DNA from: Aureimonas sp. AU4
GTDB lineage: Bacteria; Pseudomonadota; Alphaproteobacteria; Rhizobiales; Rhizobiaceae
Assembly (NCBI RefSeq): GCF_001463765.1
Contig: NZ_BBWK01000021.1
Location: 44,429-108,428, forward strand
Direction of reading: 5' to 3'
DNA: 64,000 bases
Each line of letters begins with the position of its first letter. Positions within the stretch are counted from its first letter, which is position 1. The notes beneath the pieces are model-generated. The model saw nothing but the letters and a program-made list of their open reading frames with translations. It was not told where the DNA came from and made no database searches. Of the stretch, positions 24,955 to 33,738 are shown piece by piece. The position numbers were made by a program, and so were the translations under genes.

Positions 24955-25833
24955 ATGACATTCGAGCAGCTCCGCATCTTCGTGGCCGTGGCCGAGCGCC
25001 TCCACGTGACCCAGGCCGCCAGCCATCTCAACCTGACCCAGTCGGCCGTCAGCGCCTCGATCGCCCAGCTCGAAACGCAGCACGGTGTCCGCCTCTTCGA
25101 CCGGATCGGGCGCCGCATCGAGCTGACGGAGGCGGGCCGGCTGTTTCTCCACGAGGCGCGCGAGCTTCTGGCCCGCGCGGCGCAGACGCGGCACGTCCTC
25201 GACGAGCTCGCCGACGAGCTGCGCGGGCAGATCCGCATCCATGCCAGCCAGACGGTCGCGAGCTACTGGCTGCCGCCGCACCTCCTCGCCCTTCGCACCG
25301 CCCACCCATCCATCGACATCGCGCTGACGCTCGCCAACACGACGACCGTCGCGGCCGCCGTCTCTGACGGATCGGCCGATATCGGCTTCGTGGAAGGGGC
25401 CGTGCGGCAGGACGATCTTCTCCAGCGCGTCGTCGCGCGCGACGAGCTCGTGCTGGTGGTCGGCCGCGAACACCCCTGGTCGAAGGTTTCGGCGGTCGAG
25501 CCGTCGCGCTACGCCACGCAGGGCTGGATCCTGCGCGAGCCCGGCTCGGGAACGCGGGCGGAGTTCGAGGCGCATGCGCGCGGCGCGGCGGTCGCGCCGG
25601 AAGCCTTGCGCGTCCTGCTCGAGCTTCCCTCCAACGAGGCGGTGCTCAGCGCGGTGGCGACGGGGCTCGGCGTCAGCGTCCTGTCGCGGCGGGCGGTGGC
25701 GAGCGCGGTCGCGGCCGGCGAGGTCGCCGCGCTTCCAGTGGACCACCCGCCCCGCCCCTTCACGGTTCTGACCCATCCCGAGCGCCACCGCACCCGGGCC
25801 GTCGCGGCGCTTCTGGAACTCGCCTCGGCCTGA
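24955..25833 (+). CDS. LysR-family regulator, YeiE/CysB-like partner of yeiH
   Basis: A 292-residue LysR protein. The winged helix spans residues 1-60 (FEQLRIFVAVAERLHVTQAA, LTQSAVSASI); the effector domain includes IRIHASQTVASYWLPPHLLA and LREPGSGTRAEFE, typical of the CysB-like/YeiE subgroup. It is transcribed away from yeiH with a shared 117 bp promoter region, the usual arrangement for this pair. The ATG at 24955 begins the conserved N-terminus. Its effector may be an oxidised sulfur compound, by analogy with YeiE and CysB; that is an inference. Confidence 0.85.
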   Translation: MTFEQLRIFVAVAERLHVTQAASHLNLTQSAVSASIAQLETQHGVRLFDRIGRRIELTEAGRLFLHEARELLARAAQTRHVLDELADELRGQIRIHASQTVASYWLPPHLLALRTAHPSIDIALTLANTTTVAAAVSDGSADIGFVEGAVRQDDLLQRVVARDELVLVVGREHPWSKVSAVEPSRYATQGWILREPGSGTRAEFEAHARGAAVAPEALRVLLELPSNEAVLSAVATGLGVSVLSRRAVASAVAAGEVAALPVDHPPRPFTVLTHPERHRTRAVAALLELASA

Positions 25834-25845
25834 GACGACGCACCC

Positions 25846-26760
25846 TCAGACGACGCCCGGGGCGACGGACCGATCCGCGAGCTGCCGCCAGATCTGCTGC
25901 TCCAGACCGCCCGGCGTGCCGAGGAGACGGATCACGGTCACCTCGAGATCGCAGGCGGGCAGATGCGCCGAAAGGTCCGCAAGGCGCCCCTCCTCGATCG
26001 CGCGGCGCGCCAGCGACATCGGCACCCAGGCCGGCGCGACGCCGGCCAGCGCCATCTCGCACGAGGCGAAGGTCAGCGCCGTCTCGACACGCGCGTCGAG
26101 CTGGAAGTCGCGCCGCAGCCGTGCCAGCACCGTCCGCTCCATGGCCTGCCCGAGGAACACGTCGGCAGGATAGGCGATATAGGGCAGCTCGCCGCTCTTG
26201 AGGCGTGCCAGAAGCCAGTCGACGCGGCCGGCGGCGAGCACCGGCACGAGCTGCTCGGTGCCGATCACGGCCGACTCCACGAAGTCCGTGCGCACGGGAT
26301 GGCGTGTGCCGGGAAGCCGATAGACGACCGCGATGTCCGCCTGGCGCGAGAAGAGCTGCGTCAGGCATTCGTCGAGATTGGCGGAGCGGATGCGGAAGAA
26401 GGCGTCGGGCGCGGTGCGCTGCGCGCGCTCGATGATCAGCGAGGTCATGGTAGCGGTCAGCGCGTGCTGGCTGACGATCATGATCCGGTTGGCCGAGACC
26501 TTCGCGCCCTGCTTCAGGTCGCCGACGAGCCGGCGCAGCGCCTCGGCCAGCTCCTCGATCCGCGCGCGCTGCGCTTCCGTCGTGGGGCGCAGCTGCACCG
26601 GCTTGCGCGTGCGGTCGAAGAGCTCGACGCCCACGTGGTCCTCGATCTGCTGGATGCGCCGCGAGAAGGCCGACTGCGTCACGAAGCGACGGTCCGCCGC
26701 CTCGCTGAAGGAGCCGGTCTGGGCGACTGCCAGGATGTCTTCCAGCCACTCCAGTCGCAT
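25846..26760 (-). CDS. LysR-family regulator divergent from the CuyA-like operon
   Basis: A 304-residue LysR protein. The DNA-binding region covers residues 1-65 (MRLEWLEDILAVAQTGSFSEAA, VTQSAFSRRIQQIEDHVG), and the effector domain follows (IMIVSQHALTATMTSLI; ADIAVVYRLPG). The start at 26760 is where LysR homology begins. It is separated by 117 bp from the CuyA-like gene and faces away from it, so it is the likely regulator of the long operon starting at 26878. A palindromic site lies between them. Confidence 0.88.
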   Translation of the reverse strand: MRLEWLEDILAVAQTGSFSEAADRRFVTQSAFSRRIQQIEDHVGVELFDRTRKPVQLRPTTEAQRARIEELAEALRRLVGDLKQGAKVSANRIMIVSQHALTATMTSLIIERAQRTAPDAFFRIRSANLDECLTQLFSRQADIAVVYRLPGTRHPVRTDFVESAVIGTEQLVPVLAAGRVDWLLARLKSGELPYIAYPADVFLGQAMERTVLARLRRDFQLDARVETALTFASCEMALAGVAPAWVPMSLARRAIEEGRLADLSAHLPACDLEVTVIRLLGTPGGLEQQIWRQLADRSVAPGVV

Positions 26761-26775
26761 CGCAGCCCAATCCCT

Positions 26776-26797
26776 ATGCAACATGCAGGATGTGCAT
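26776..26797. promoter_or_regulatory. Candidate LysR operator upstream of the CuyA-like operon
   Basis: ATGCAACAT and ATGTGCAT form a near-perfect inverted repeat (one extra base in the left arm) around a GCAGG centre at 26776-26797. It lies just outside the LysR start codon (26760) and about 80 bp before the CuyA-like start. Size and position fit a LysR autoregulatory/activation site. The symmetry is seen directly; the regulator assignment is inferred from the divergent arrangement. Confidence 0.5.
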
Positions 26798-26877
26798 CTT
26801 TCGATCGGAATTTCGCATTTGTCGAGGCGCGGATGATCTGAAACAGTCCAAGCATTCAAGTTTGGGAAGATCGTCGC

Positions 26878-27900
26878 ATGAACCTTGCTCGTTTTCCTCG
26901 CATATTCCTGGCGCACCTCCCGACGCCGCTGGAGCGCCTGGAGCGCCTGGGCCGGGAGCTCGGCGGCCCGGACATCTGGATCAAGCGCGACGACTGCACG
27001 GGCCTGTCGACCGGCGGCAACAAGACGCGCAAGCTCGAGTTCCTGATGGCCGAGGCGGTCGACCAGGGCGCGGACCTCGTGATCACGCAGGGCGCCACCC
27101 AGTCCAACCACGCCCGCCAGACCGCCGCCTTCGCGGCCAAGCTCGGAATACGCTGCCACATCCTCCTGGAGGACCGCACGGGCTCGAAGGACCCGAACTA
27201 CAACCGCAACGGCAACGTGCTCCTCGACCACCTGCACGGCGCGACCACCGAGATGCGTCCCGGCGGCGCCGACATGGCAGCCGAGATGGACGCCGTCGCC
27301 GCGCGAATGCGCGCCGAGGGCCGCCGCGTCTACGTCATCCCGGGCGGCGGCTCGAACCCGACCGGCGCGCTCGGCTACGTCAACTGCGCCTTCGAGCTCG
27401 TCGGCCAGCTCAACGACCGCGCGCTGCCGATCGATCACCTCGTGACGGCGACCGGAAGCGCCGGCACCCATGCCGGCCTCGTCGTCGGGCTCAAGGCCAT
27501 CAACGCGCAAATCCCGCTCCTCGGCTTCGGCGTTCGCGCCCCCAAGGACCGCCAGGAGGCCAACGTCTTCGACCTCGCCTGCCGCACGGCCGAGAAGCTC
27601 GGCTGCCCCGGCGTGGTGGCGCGCGAGGACGTGGTCGCCGACTGCGACTACGTGGGCGCGGGCTACGGCGTGCCGCGCGAGGACACGATCGAGGCGATCG
27701 CGATGTTCGCGCAGATGGAAGGCATCCTTCTCGACCCCGTCTATTCCGCCAAGGCGGCCGCCGGGCTCATCGACTACTGCCGCAAAGGGCGCTTCAAGAA
27801 GGGCGAGCGCGTGGTCTTCCTCCATACCGGCGGCTCGGCCGCGCTGTTCGGCTACGACGCGGCGCTGGAAGGCGTACGCCCGTCCGCCCCGGCCGCCTGA
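26878..27900 (+). CDS. cuyA: CuyA-like L-cysteate sulfo-lyase (D-cysteine desulfhydrase family)
   Basis: A 340-residue fold-type II PLP enzyme of the ACC deaminase/D-cysteine desulfhydrase family. The PLP lysine is Lys49 in [11 protein letters not shown]; other hallmarks are [15 protein letters not shown] near residue 79, [16 protein letters not shown] near residue 155 and the C-terminal [15 protein letters not shown]. The N-terminus [19 protein letters not shown] and [18 protein letters not shown] resemble, from memory, the L-cysteate sulfo-lyase CuyA, which makes pyruvate, sulfite and ammonium. D-cysteine desulfhydrase is the main alternative. It heads a 12-gene operon next to an Asp/Glu-type racemase, and a yeiH-type exporter lies 2 kb away. 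Confidence 0.65.
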   Translation: MNLARFPRIFLAHLPTPLERLERLGRELGGPDIWIKRDDCTGLSTGGNKTRKLEFLMAEAVDQGADLVITQGATQSNHARQTAAFAAKLGIRCHILLEDRTGSKDPNYNRNGNVLLDHLHGATTEMRPGGADMAAEMDAVAARMRAEGRRVYVIPGGGSNPTGALGYVNCAFELVGQLNDRALPIDHLVTATGSAGTHAGLVVGLKAINAQIPLLGFGVRAPKDRQEANVFDLACRTAEKLGCPGVVAREDVVADCDYVGAGYGVPREDTIEAIAMFAQMEGILLDPVYSAKAAAGLIDYCRKGRFKKGERVVFLHTGGSAALFGYDAALEGVRPSAPAA

Positions 27901-27908
27901 GGGCGCCG

Positions 27909-28640
27909 GTGACCGCATCCGTCCGTCGACCCGTCGGCATCCTGGGGGGCATGGGCCCCGAGGCGACGGTGCTCCTGATGCAGCGGGTGATCGCGGCCGT
28001 TCCGGCGCGCGACGACGCGGACCACGTTCCGCTCCTTGTCGACCAGAACCCGCAGGTCCCCTCGCGCATCCGCCACCTGATCGAGGGTGTGGGCGAGGAT
28101 CCCGGCCCGGTGCTGGCCGCCATGGCCGCGCGGCTGGAGGCGGCAGGGGCGCAGGCCATCGCCATGCCCTGCAACACGGCCCATCACTACGCGCCCGCGA
28201 TCCAGCGGGCGATCGGCGTGCCGTTCATCGACATGGTGGCGGAGGCGACGCGCGTGGCCCGCGAGATGGCGGGCGCGGGCGGGCGCATCGGCCTCCTCGC
28301 CTCGCCGGCGGTGCGGCGCACGAAGCTGTTCGAGCCGGCCTTCGCCGAGGCCGGGCTCGTGCCCGTGTATCTCGAGGAGGACGACGCGCTTCTGGCCGTG
28401 ATCCGCCGCGTGAAGTCGGACGGTCCGAGCCGGGCGGCGCGGGACGGGCTGGCCGAGGCGTCCGCGCGGCTCGAGGGCGCTGGGGCGGCCGTCCAGATGA
28501 TCGCCTGCACCGAGTTCTCGCTGATCGCCGACGCGGTCGCGCCGAGCGTGCGAGCCTTCGACACATTGGACTGCCTGGTGAGGGCGATCGTCGCCTTCGC
28601 CGCGCCGGATGCAGGCACCCCGAGGGGAGAGCGCACATGA
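27909..28640 (+). CDS. Aspartate/glutamate-racemase-family protein
   Basis: A 243-residue racemase of the Asp/Glu/hydantoin family. Both catalytic cysteines are present, Cys88 in MPCNTAHHY and Cys200 in IACTEFSLI, and the N-terminus has the typical GILGGMGPEAT loop. It should interconvert D and L forms of an acidic amino acid without a cofactor. The start is GTG at 27909, 8 bp after the CuyA-like gene; it overlaps the next gene by 4 bp. Because cysteate is the sulfonate analogue of aspartate, it could be a cysteate racemase feeding the sulfo-lyase; ordinary aspartate racemisation is equally possible from sequence. Confidence 0.85.
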   Translation: MTASVRRPVGILGGMGPEATVLLMQRVIAAVPARDDADHVPLLVDQNPQVPSRIRHLIEGVGEDPGPVLAAMAARLEAAGAQAIAMPCNTAHHYAPAIQRAIGVPFIDMVAEATRVAREMAGAGGRIGLLASPAVRRTKLFEPAFAEAGLVPVYLEEDDALLAVIRRVKSDGPSRAARDGLAEASARLEGAGAAVQMIACTEFSLIADAVAPSVRAFDTLDCLVRAIVAFAAPDAGTPRGERT

Positions 28641-29554
28641 CGACCGAGGGAACACCCAAGACCGCGCCCTGGCTCTGGGACGAGCCGACCTGGCGCCAGA
28701 AGGTCGACAAGGTGCGCGCCGGCCGCTCGCTCAAGCCTGAGCGCTGGCCGAACGGGGCGCGCATGGCGTTCGCGGTCTCGTTCGATTCCGACCACGAGAC
28801 CTTCGAGCTGAAGAACGGCGGCCAGTCGATCGGCCGCATGAGCCAGGGACAGTACGGCGCGCGCCGGGGCGTGTGGCGCATCCTGAAGCTCCTCGAACGA
28901 TACGAGGTGCCCGCCTCCTTCTTCGTTCCCGCCGTCTCGGCCCTGATCAACCCGGACGAGATCCGCGCCGCGCGCGACGGGGGCCACGAGATCGGGATCC
29001 ACAGCTGGATCCACGAGATGAACTCGGGGCTCGACCATGCGACCGAGCGCGACCTCGCGCTGCGCGCGGCCGACGTCCTGGAGCGGCTGTCGGGCGTGCG
29101 GCCGGTCGGGATGCGCACGGCGTCCTGGGACTTCAGCCCCCATACGCTCGCCATCGCGCGCGAGATGGAGCTTCTCTACGACTCCTCCCTGATGGCCGAC
29201 GACGAGCCCTACGAGCTCCTGGAGAACGGCGAGCCGACCGGCGTCGTCGAGATTCCCGTGGAATGGATCCGCGACGACGCCCCCTACATGGCGATGGACC
29301 GCGGCGGCGGCGCGCGCCCCTACGGCGGCCCCGCCATGGTGGCCGACATCCTGCGCCGCGAGCTGGACGTCGCCCATGCCGAAGGCGGCCTGTTCCAGAT
29401 GACGCTCCATCCGCATCACGTCGGCCATCGCTCCCGGATCTTCATTCTGGAGGAAACCATTCTCCAGGCCCGCTCGAAAGGCGACGTCTGGTTCTGCACC
29501 CACGCGGAGCTCGCGCGCTACTGTGCGCAAGAAGGTGGACTCGCCCTTCCCTGA
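28637..29554 (+). CDS. Polysaccharide deacetylase-fold hydrolase (PuuE/HpPgdA-like)
   Basis: A 305-residue protein with the NodB/polysaccharide deacetylase fold in the variant seen in PuuE-type allantoinases, HpPgdA and cyclic imidases. Metal-site pieces are VSFDSDHETF near residue 47 and HEIGIHSWIHE near residue 118; later motifs include VGMRTASWDFSPHT and MTLHPHHVGHRSR. It lacks a signal peptide, so cell-wall deacetylation is unlikely and an intracellular C-N hydrolase (amide, imide or ureide) is more probable. It starts within the racemase stop codon and precedes a peptide-type importer. Confidence 0.78.
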   Translation: MTTEGTPKTAPWLWDEPTWRQKVDKVRAGRSLKPERWPNGARMAFAVSFDSDHETFELKNGGQSIGRMSQGQYGARRGVWRILKLLERYEVPASFFVPAVSALINPDEIRAARDGGHEIGIHSWIHEMNSGLDHATERDLALRAADVLERLSGVRPVGMRTASWDFSPHTLAIAREMELLYDSSLMADDEPYELLENGEPTGVVEIPVEWIRDDAPYMAMDRGGGARPYGGPAMVADILRRELDVAHAEGGLFQMTLHPHHVGHRSRIFILEETILQARSKGDVWFCTHAELARYCAQEGGLALP

Positions 29555-29636
29555 CGGATCACCGGGCCGGCGCTGCGATGCGACGGCTCACCGGCACTTC
29601 CCCCTGCCTCCCGCGCCAAGAGAAAGGTCGCACCGC

Positions 29637-31139
29637 ATGAGACGCATGACACGAGGACTGACATCCGCGGCCGTGGCCGTCATGGCGCTTGTGGCGACCG
29701 GGGCGCTCGCGCAGACCAAGGACACGCTGACGATCGACCTGCCCGGCGAGGCCGCGACGCTCGATCCGCACCTCCAGTGGAACACCGAGAGCTACACGAT
29801 CTACCGCAACATCTTCGACAACCTCCTGACGCGCGATGCCTCGGGCGAGATCGTGCCGCAGATCGCGACGAAGTGGACCTACGACGACGACACGACGCTG
29901 ACGTTCACGATCCGCGACGACGTCACGTTCCAGGACGGATCCAAGCTCACGGCCGAGGACGTCGCCTTCTCGGTGAACCGGATCATCGATCCGGCCCTCA
30001 AGAGCCCGCAGCTCTCCCAGTTCGACCAGATCGTATCCGCCGAGGTGGTGGACCCGACCACCGTCCGCCTGAAGACGAAGACGGCCTATCCCGCGCTTCT
30101 CGCCCAGCTCGTGAAGCTGTCGATCGTGCCCAAGAGCTATGTCGAGAAGGTGGGGGACGCGGAATTCAACCTGAAGCCGCTGGGCAGCGGGCCTTACAAG
30201 CTCACGGAGTGGAAGAAGGGCGTCGAGACCGACCTTGCGGCCTACGACAACTACTGGCGCGGCAAGCCCCCCTTCCCGCGCGTCGTGTTCCGCGCGGTGC
30301 CCGACGTGTCGACGCGCATCGCCGATCTTCAGACCGGCAAGGCCGACCTCGCGCGCGAGGTGCCGCCCGATCAGGCCGCCACGCTCAAGGACGGCACCGA
30401 CACGCAGCTTCTCTCCGCGCCGACCGAGCGTGTCGGCTATCTCTACCTGAACGCCCAGGCCGGCCCGACCAAGGACGTGCGCGTGCGCCAGGCCATCGCC
30501 TACGCCATCGACCGGCAGGGCCTGGTGGACGCGCTGCTCGAGGGCTACGGCAAGCCGGTCAACATCGTCGGCGCCGAGCCGATCTTCGGCTACACGGCCG
30601 AGGTCGAGGGCTATCCCTACGACCCGGACAAGGCGGCGGCGCTGATCAAGGAAGCCGGCGCCGAGGGCGCCACCGTCGAGTTCCTGACCTCGCCCTCCTA
30701 CAGCCGGGCGCTGGTCGAGGCGATCCAGCAGATGCTGACCGAGGTCGGCCTCAACGTCCAGATCTCCTCCAGCGACCAGGCGACCTTCCTGAAGCGCCGG
30801 CAGGGCGAGGCCGGAAACGCGGGCAGCATGGCGCTCGGCCAGTGGTCCTGCGCCTGCCAGGACGCCGACGGCATCATCTTCCCCTTGTTCCGCAGCGGCG
30901 GCATCTGGGCGAAGTACGAGAACACGAGCTACAACGCCCTGGTCGACGAGGCCCGCAGCATCCTCGACAAGGACAAGCGCCTTGCCCTCTACAAGCAGGC
31001 CTACGAGATCCTGCGCGAGGACGTGCCGGGCATCGGCCTCTATCAGGTCTACGCGCTCTACGGCGCCTCCAAGAAGCTCGAGTGGCAGCCTACCGCCAAC
31101 GAGGCCATGTTCGTCATGGACATGAGCTGGAAGCCGTAA
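29637..31139 (+). CDS. Peptide-type solute-binding protein (DppA/OppA-like)
   Basis: A 500-residue family 5 binding protein with a Sec signal peptide (MRRMTRGLTSAAVAVMALVATGALAQ). The mature part shows the family landmarks TLDPHLQWNTESY, VTFQDGSKLTAEDVAFSVNRI near residue 95 and AYAIDRQGLVDALLEGYG near residue 285. It should deliver a peptide-sized or amphiphilic cargo to the permeases that follow 16 bp later. There is no strong hairpin after this gene, unlike three other binding-protein genes in the window. The start at 29637 is preceded by AGAAAGG. Confidence 0.88.
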   Translation: MRRMTRGLTSAAVAVMALVATGALAQTKDTLTIDLPGEAATLDPHLQWNTESYTIYRNIFDNLLTRDASGEIVPQIATKWTYDDDTTLTFTIRDDVTFQDGSKLTAEDVAFSVNRIIDPALKSPQLSQFDQIVSAEVVDPTTVRLKTKTAYPALLAQLVKLSIVPKSYVEKVGDAEFNLKPLGSGPYKLTEWKKGVETDLAAYDNYWRGKPPFPRVVFRAVPDVSTRIADLQTGKADLAREVPPDQAATLKDGTDTQLLSAPTERVGYLYLNAQAGPTKDVRVRQAIAYAIDRQGLVDALLEGYGKPVNIVGAEPIFGYTAEVEGYPYDPDKAAALIKEAGAEGATVEFLTSPSYSRALVEAIQQMLTEVGLNVQISSSDQATFLKRRQGEAGNAGSMALGQWSCACQDADGIIFPLFRSGGIWAKYENTSYNALVDEARSILDKDKRLALYKQAYEILREDVPGIGLYQVYALYGASKKLEWQPTANEAMFVMDMSWKP

Positions 31140-31155
31140 GGCGCGGGGGCCGGTC

Positions 31156-32076
31156 ATGCTGAGCTACGCCATCCGGCGATTGATACAGGCGGTCGTCGCG
31201 ATCTTCGGCGTGCTCACGATCGTCTTCGTCGTGATGCACCTGTCGGGCGATCCGACGCTGCTCCTGGTGCCTCAGGACGCCTCGGCCGAGATGATCGCCG
31301 AGCTGCGCCGCCAGCTCGGCTTCGACCGGCCGATCCCGGTCCAGTATCTCGACTATCTGGCCGGGCTCGCCCGGCTGGATTTCGGCCTGTCGGTGGTGCA
31401 GCGCGTGCCGGCCCTCGACATCGTCCTGTCGCGCCTGCCCTATACGATCCAGCTGGCGGCGGGCGCGCTTTGCATCGCGGTCGGCGTCGGCATTCCGGCG
31501 GGCATCGTCATGGCGACCCGGCGCGGCACAGCGATCGAGCGGCTCCTCACCGCGATCGTGGTGACGGGTCAGAGCGTGCCGACCTTCCTGTCGGGCATCC
31601 TCCTGATCTTCGTCTTCGGCGTCACCTTGCGCTGGCTGCCGACGTCGGGCTCGGGCGAGTGGTCGGCCATGATCATGCCCTCCGTCGCGCTGGGCGCCCT
31701 CTCCATGTCGACGTTTGCGCGCATGACCCGCATCTCGATCGTCGACGAACTTTCCAAGGACTACGTGCGCGCCGGCCGCGCGCGCGGCCTGTCGCAGTCG
31801 CAGGTCGTCTTGCGCCACGTCCTGCGCAACGCCGCGATCCCTGTGATCACGATCGCGGCGCTCGAGATCGGCAACCTCCTGGCCGGCGCGGTGATCGTCG
31901 AGACCGTGTTCGCCTGGCCGGGCATCGGGCAGCTCGCCATCCAGTCCATCCAGTCGCGCGACTTCCTCGTGGTGCAGGTGATCGTGCTTCTCATCTCCTT
32001 CGTCTACGTCATGACCAGCGTGCTCGCGGACCTCGTCTATGTCGCGGTCGACCCGCGCATCCGGCTGGCGAGGTAG
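31156..32076 (+). CDS. ABC transporter permease (DppB type)
   Basis: A 306-residue permease of the DppB/OppB family. The N-terminus LSYAIRRLIQAVVAIFGVLTIVFV, the motif RRQLGFDRPIPVQYLDYLAGLARLD (shown in part) and the EAA loop GRARGLSQSQVVLRHVLRNA near residue 215 are characteristic. It is 8 bp before the DppC-type gene. Confidence 0.9.
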   Translation: MLSYAIRRLIQAVVAIFGVLTIVFVVMHLSGDPTLLLVPQDASAEMIAELRRQLGFDRPIPVQYLDYLAGLARLDFGLSVVQRVPALDIVLSRLPYTIQLAAGALCIAVGVGIPAGIVMATRRGTAIERLLTAIVVTGQSVPTFLSGILLIFVFGVTLRWLPTSGSGEWSAMIMPSVALGALSMSTFARMTRISIVDELSKDYVRAGRARGLSQSQVVLRHVLRNAAIPVITIAALEIGNLLAGAVIVETVFAWPGIGQLAIQSIQSRDFLVVQVIVLLISFVYVMTSVLADLVYVAVDPRIRLAR

Positions 32077-32084
32077 GAGGCTCC

Positions 32085-32948
32085 ATGAACGCCCCGACGC
32101 TCGCCCTTCGCCGCTCCGCGCGCCGCATCCCCCTCTCCGTCGTCCTGGTGCTCGCGATCCTGGCCGTGATCGTCGCCCTGACGGTGCTCTCGCCCTATGT
32201 CGCGCCCTTCGACCCCAACCGACAGACGCTTCTCGCCCGTTTGAAGCCGCCCGGCTTCAGCTATCGCGGCGCCACATACTGGCTGGGCACCGACGACCTC
32301 GGCCGCGACCTCCTGTCGAGAACGCTGTACGGCGCCGGCGTGTCGCTCGGCGTCGCCCTGCTGTCGGTCGTGGTCTCGACCCTTGTCGGCGTGACGCTCG
32401 GCATGCTGGCCGGATGGTTCCGCGGATGGACCGAGACCGTGATCATGCGCCTCGTCGACATCATGATGTCGATCCCCGCGATCCTGCTCGCCGTCCTGAC
32501 CGTGGCGGTGCTCGGGCCCGGCTTCCTGAAGCTCGTGCTGGTGCTCGGCCTCACGCGCTGGCCGCGCTACACCCGCGTCGCCTACGCGCAGACCCTGCAG
32601 GTGGCGAATCTTCCCTTCATCAAGGCCTCGGAACTGGCGGGCGCGGGCGCGGCGCGCATCCTCTTCCACCATGTCCTGCCCAACATCGCGGGACCGATCC
32701 TGATCGTCATGACCGCCGAGTTCGGCCTGATGATCCTCATGGAATCGGGCCTCTCCTTCCTCGGCCTCGGCATCCAGCCCCCCTCGGCCAGCTGGGGCTC
32801 GATCATGAGCGTCGGGCGCCAGTACATCGAGCGCGCGCCTTGGATCGTGGCGGTTCCCGGCATCTGCCTCTTCCTGCTCGTCTTTTCCGTCAACGTCGTG
32901 GGCGACTGGCTGCGTGACCAGCTCGACCCGCGCTCGCGAACCCGCTGA
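32085..32948 (+). CDS. ABC transporter permease (DppC type)
   Basis: A 287-residue permease. After a basic N-terminus comes the first helix (LSVVLVLAILAVIVALTVLS), then the periplasmic motif YWLGTDDLGRDLLSRTLYG, the coupling loop ELAGAGAARILFHHVLPNI near residue 183 and the C-terminal SFLGLGIQPPSASWGSIM. It is followed after 10 bp by the SDR gene, which interrupts the usual permease-ATPase order. Confidence 0.9.
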   Translation: MNAPTLALRRSARRIPLSVVLVLAILAVIVALTVLSPYVAPFDPNRQTLLARLKPPGFSYRGATYWLGTDDLGRDLLSRTLYGAGVSLGVALLSVVVSTLVGVTLGMLAGWFRGWTETVIMRLVDIMMSIPAILLAVLTVAVLGPGFLKLVLVLGLTRWPRYTRVAYAQTLQVANLPFIKASELAGAGAARILFHHVLPNIAGPILIVMTAEFGLMILMESGLSFLGLGIQPPSASWGSIMSVGRQYIERAPWIVAVPGICLFLLVFSVNVVGDWLRDQLDPRSRTR

Positions 32949-32958
32949 AGGATCCCCG

Positions 32959-33738
32959 ATGGAGTTCGAGAACAAGACGATGGTCGTGACCGGCGCCGCC
33001 GGCATCTTCGGCGGATGGATCGCGGACTACTTCGCGCGGCGCGGCGCGGCGCTCTGCCTCAGCGACATCCACATGGACGCGCTGGAGCGGCGCGCCGCCG
33101 ACCTCAAGCTCGACGCCGCCACGACGCTGCTGCACGCGACCGAGCTCACCGACGACGCCTCCATGCTGTCGCTGGTCGACCTCGTGCGGACGCGGTGGGG
33201 CGCCCCCGACATTCTCGTCAACAACGCGGGCATCTACACGCGCTTCGACCTTCTCGACATGGCGTTCGAGGACTGGGACCGGGTGATGGGCATCAACCTG
33301 CGCGCGCCCTTCGTCCTGTCGCGCGAGATGGCCAGGCTCATGATCGCCGAAAAGCGCCCCGGCTCGATCGTCAACATCTCGTCGGGCGCGGCGCGCAAGA
33401 TGAACCAGGGCTCGGTGCCCTACTGCCTGTCGAAGACCGCGCTGGAGCGCCTGTCCAAGGGCTTCGCGCTGGAGCTCGCCCACCACGGCATCCGCGTGAA
33501 CGTGGTCGAGCCGGGCTTTGCGCCGGGCAGCGAGGTCTCCGCCTTGAGCGATGCCTACGTCGCCAACATGCTCGCCAACATCCCGCTCGGCCGCGCGAGC
33601 GGGCCGGAGGATGCGCCGGCCGCGATCGCCTATCTCTGCTCGGACGCCGCCGCCTTCGTCACCGGCGCGGTGATCAGCGTCGACGGCGGCAACTCGATCG
33701 GCACCTACCGCCGGCCCGAGCCGGCCGCGGTGGGCTGA
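32959..33738 (+). CDS. Short-chain dehydrogenase/reductase
   Basis: A 259-residue SDR. The nucleotide loop is TGAAGIFGGWIA near residue 10, the structural motif is NNAGIY near residue 90, and the catalytic Ser-Tyr-Lys set is in ISSGAARKMNQGSVPYCLSK near residue 150. An acidic residue after the second strand (SDIHMD) suggests NAD rather than NADP. It is embedded between the permease and ATPase genes of the importer and shares one base with the ATPase start, so it is part of the same catabolic unit. The substrate is an alcohol or ketone of unknown identity. Confidence 0.88.
   Translation: MEFENKTMVVTGAAGIFGGWIADYFARRGAALCLSDIHMDALERRAADLKLDAATTLLHATELTDDASMLSLVDLVRTRWGAPDILVNNAGIYTRFDLLDMAFEDWDRVMGINLRAPFVLSREMARLMIAEKRPGSIVNISSGAARKMNQGSVPYCLSKTALERLSKGFALELAHHGIRVNVVEPGFAPGSEVSALSDAYVANMLANIPLGRASGPEDAPAAIAYLCSDAAAFVTGAVISVDGGNSIGTYRRPEPAAVG

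Noticed and set aside
25831..25865. Direct repeat GACGACGC between the convergent LysR stops as a terminator
   Set aside because: The repeats are direct, not inverted, and the TGAG/CTCA pairing is only 4 bp.
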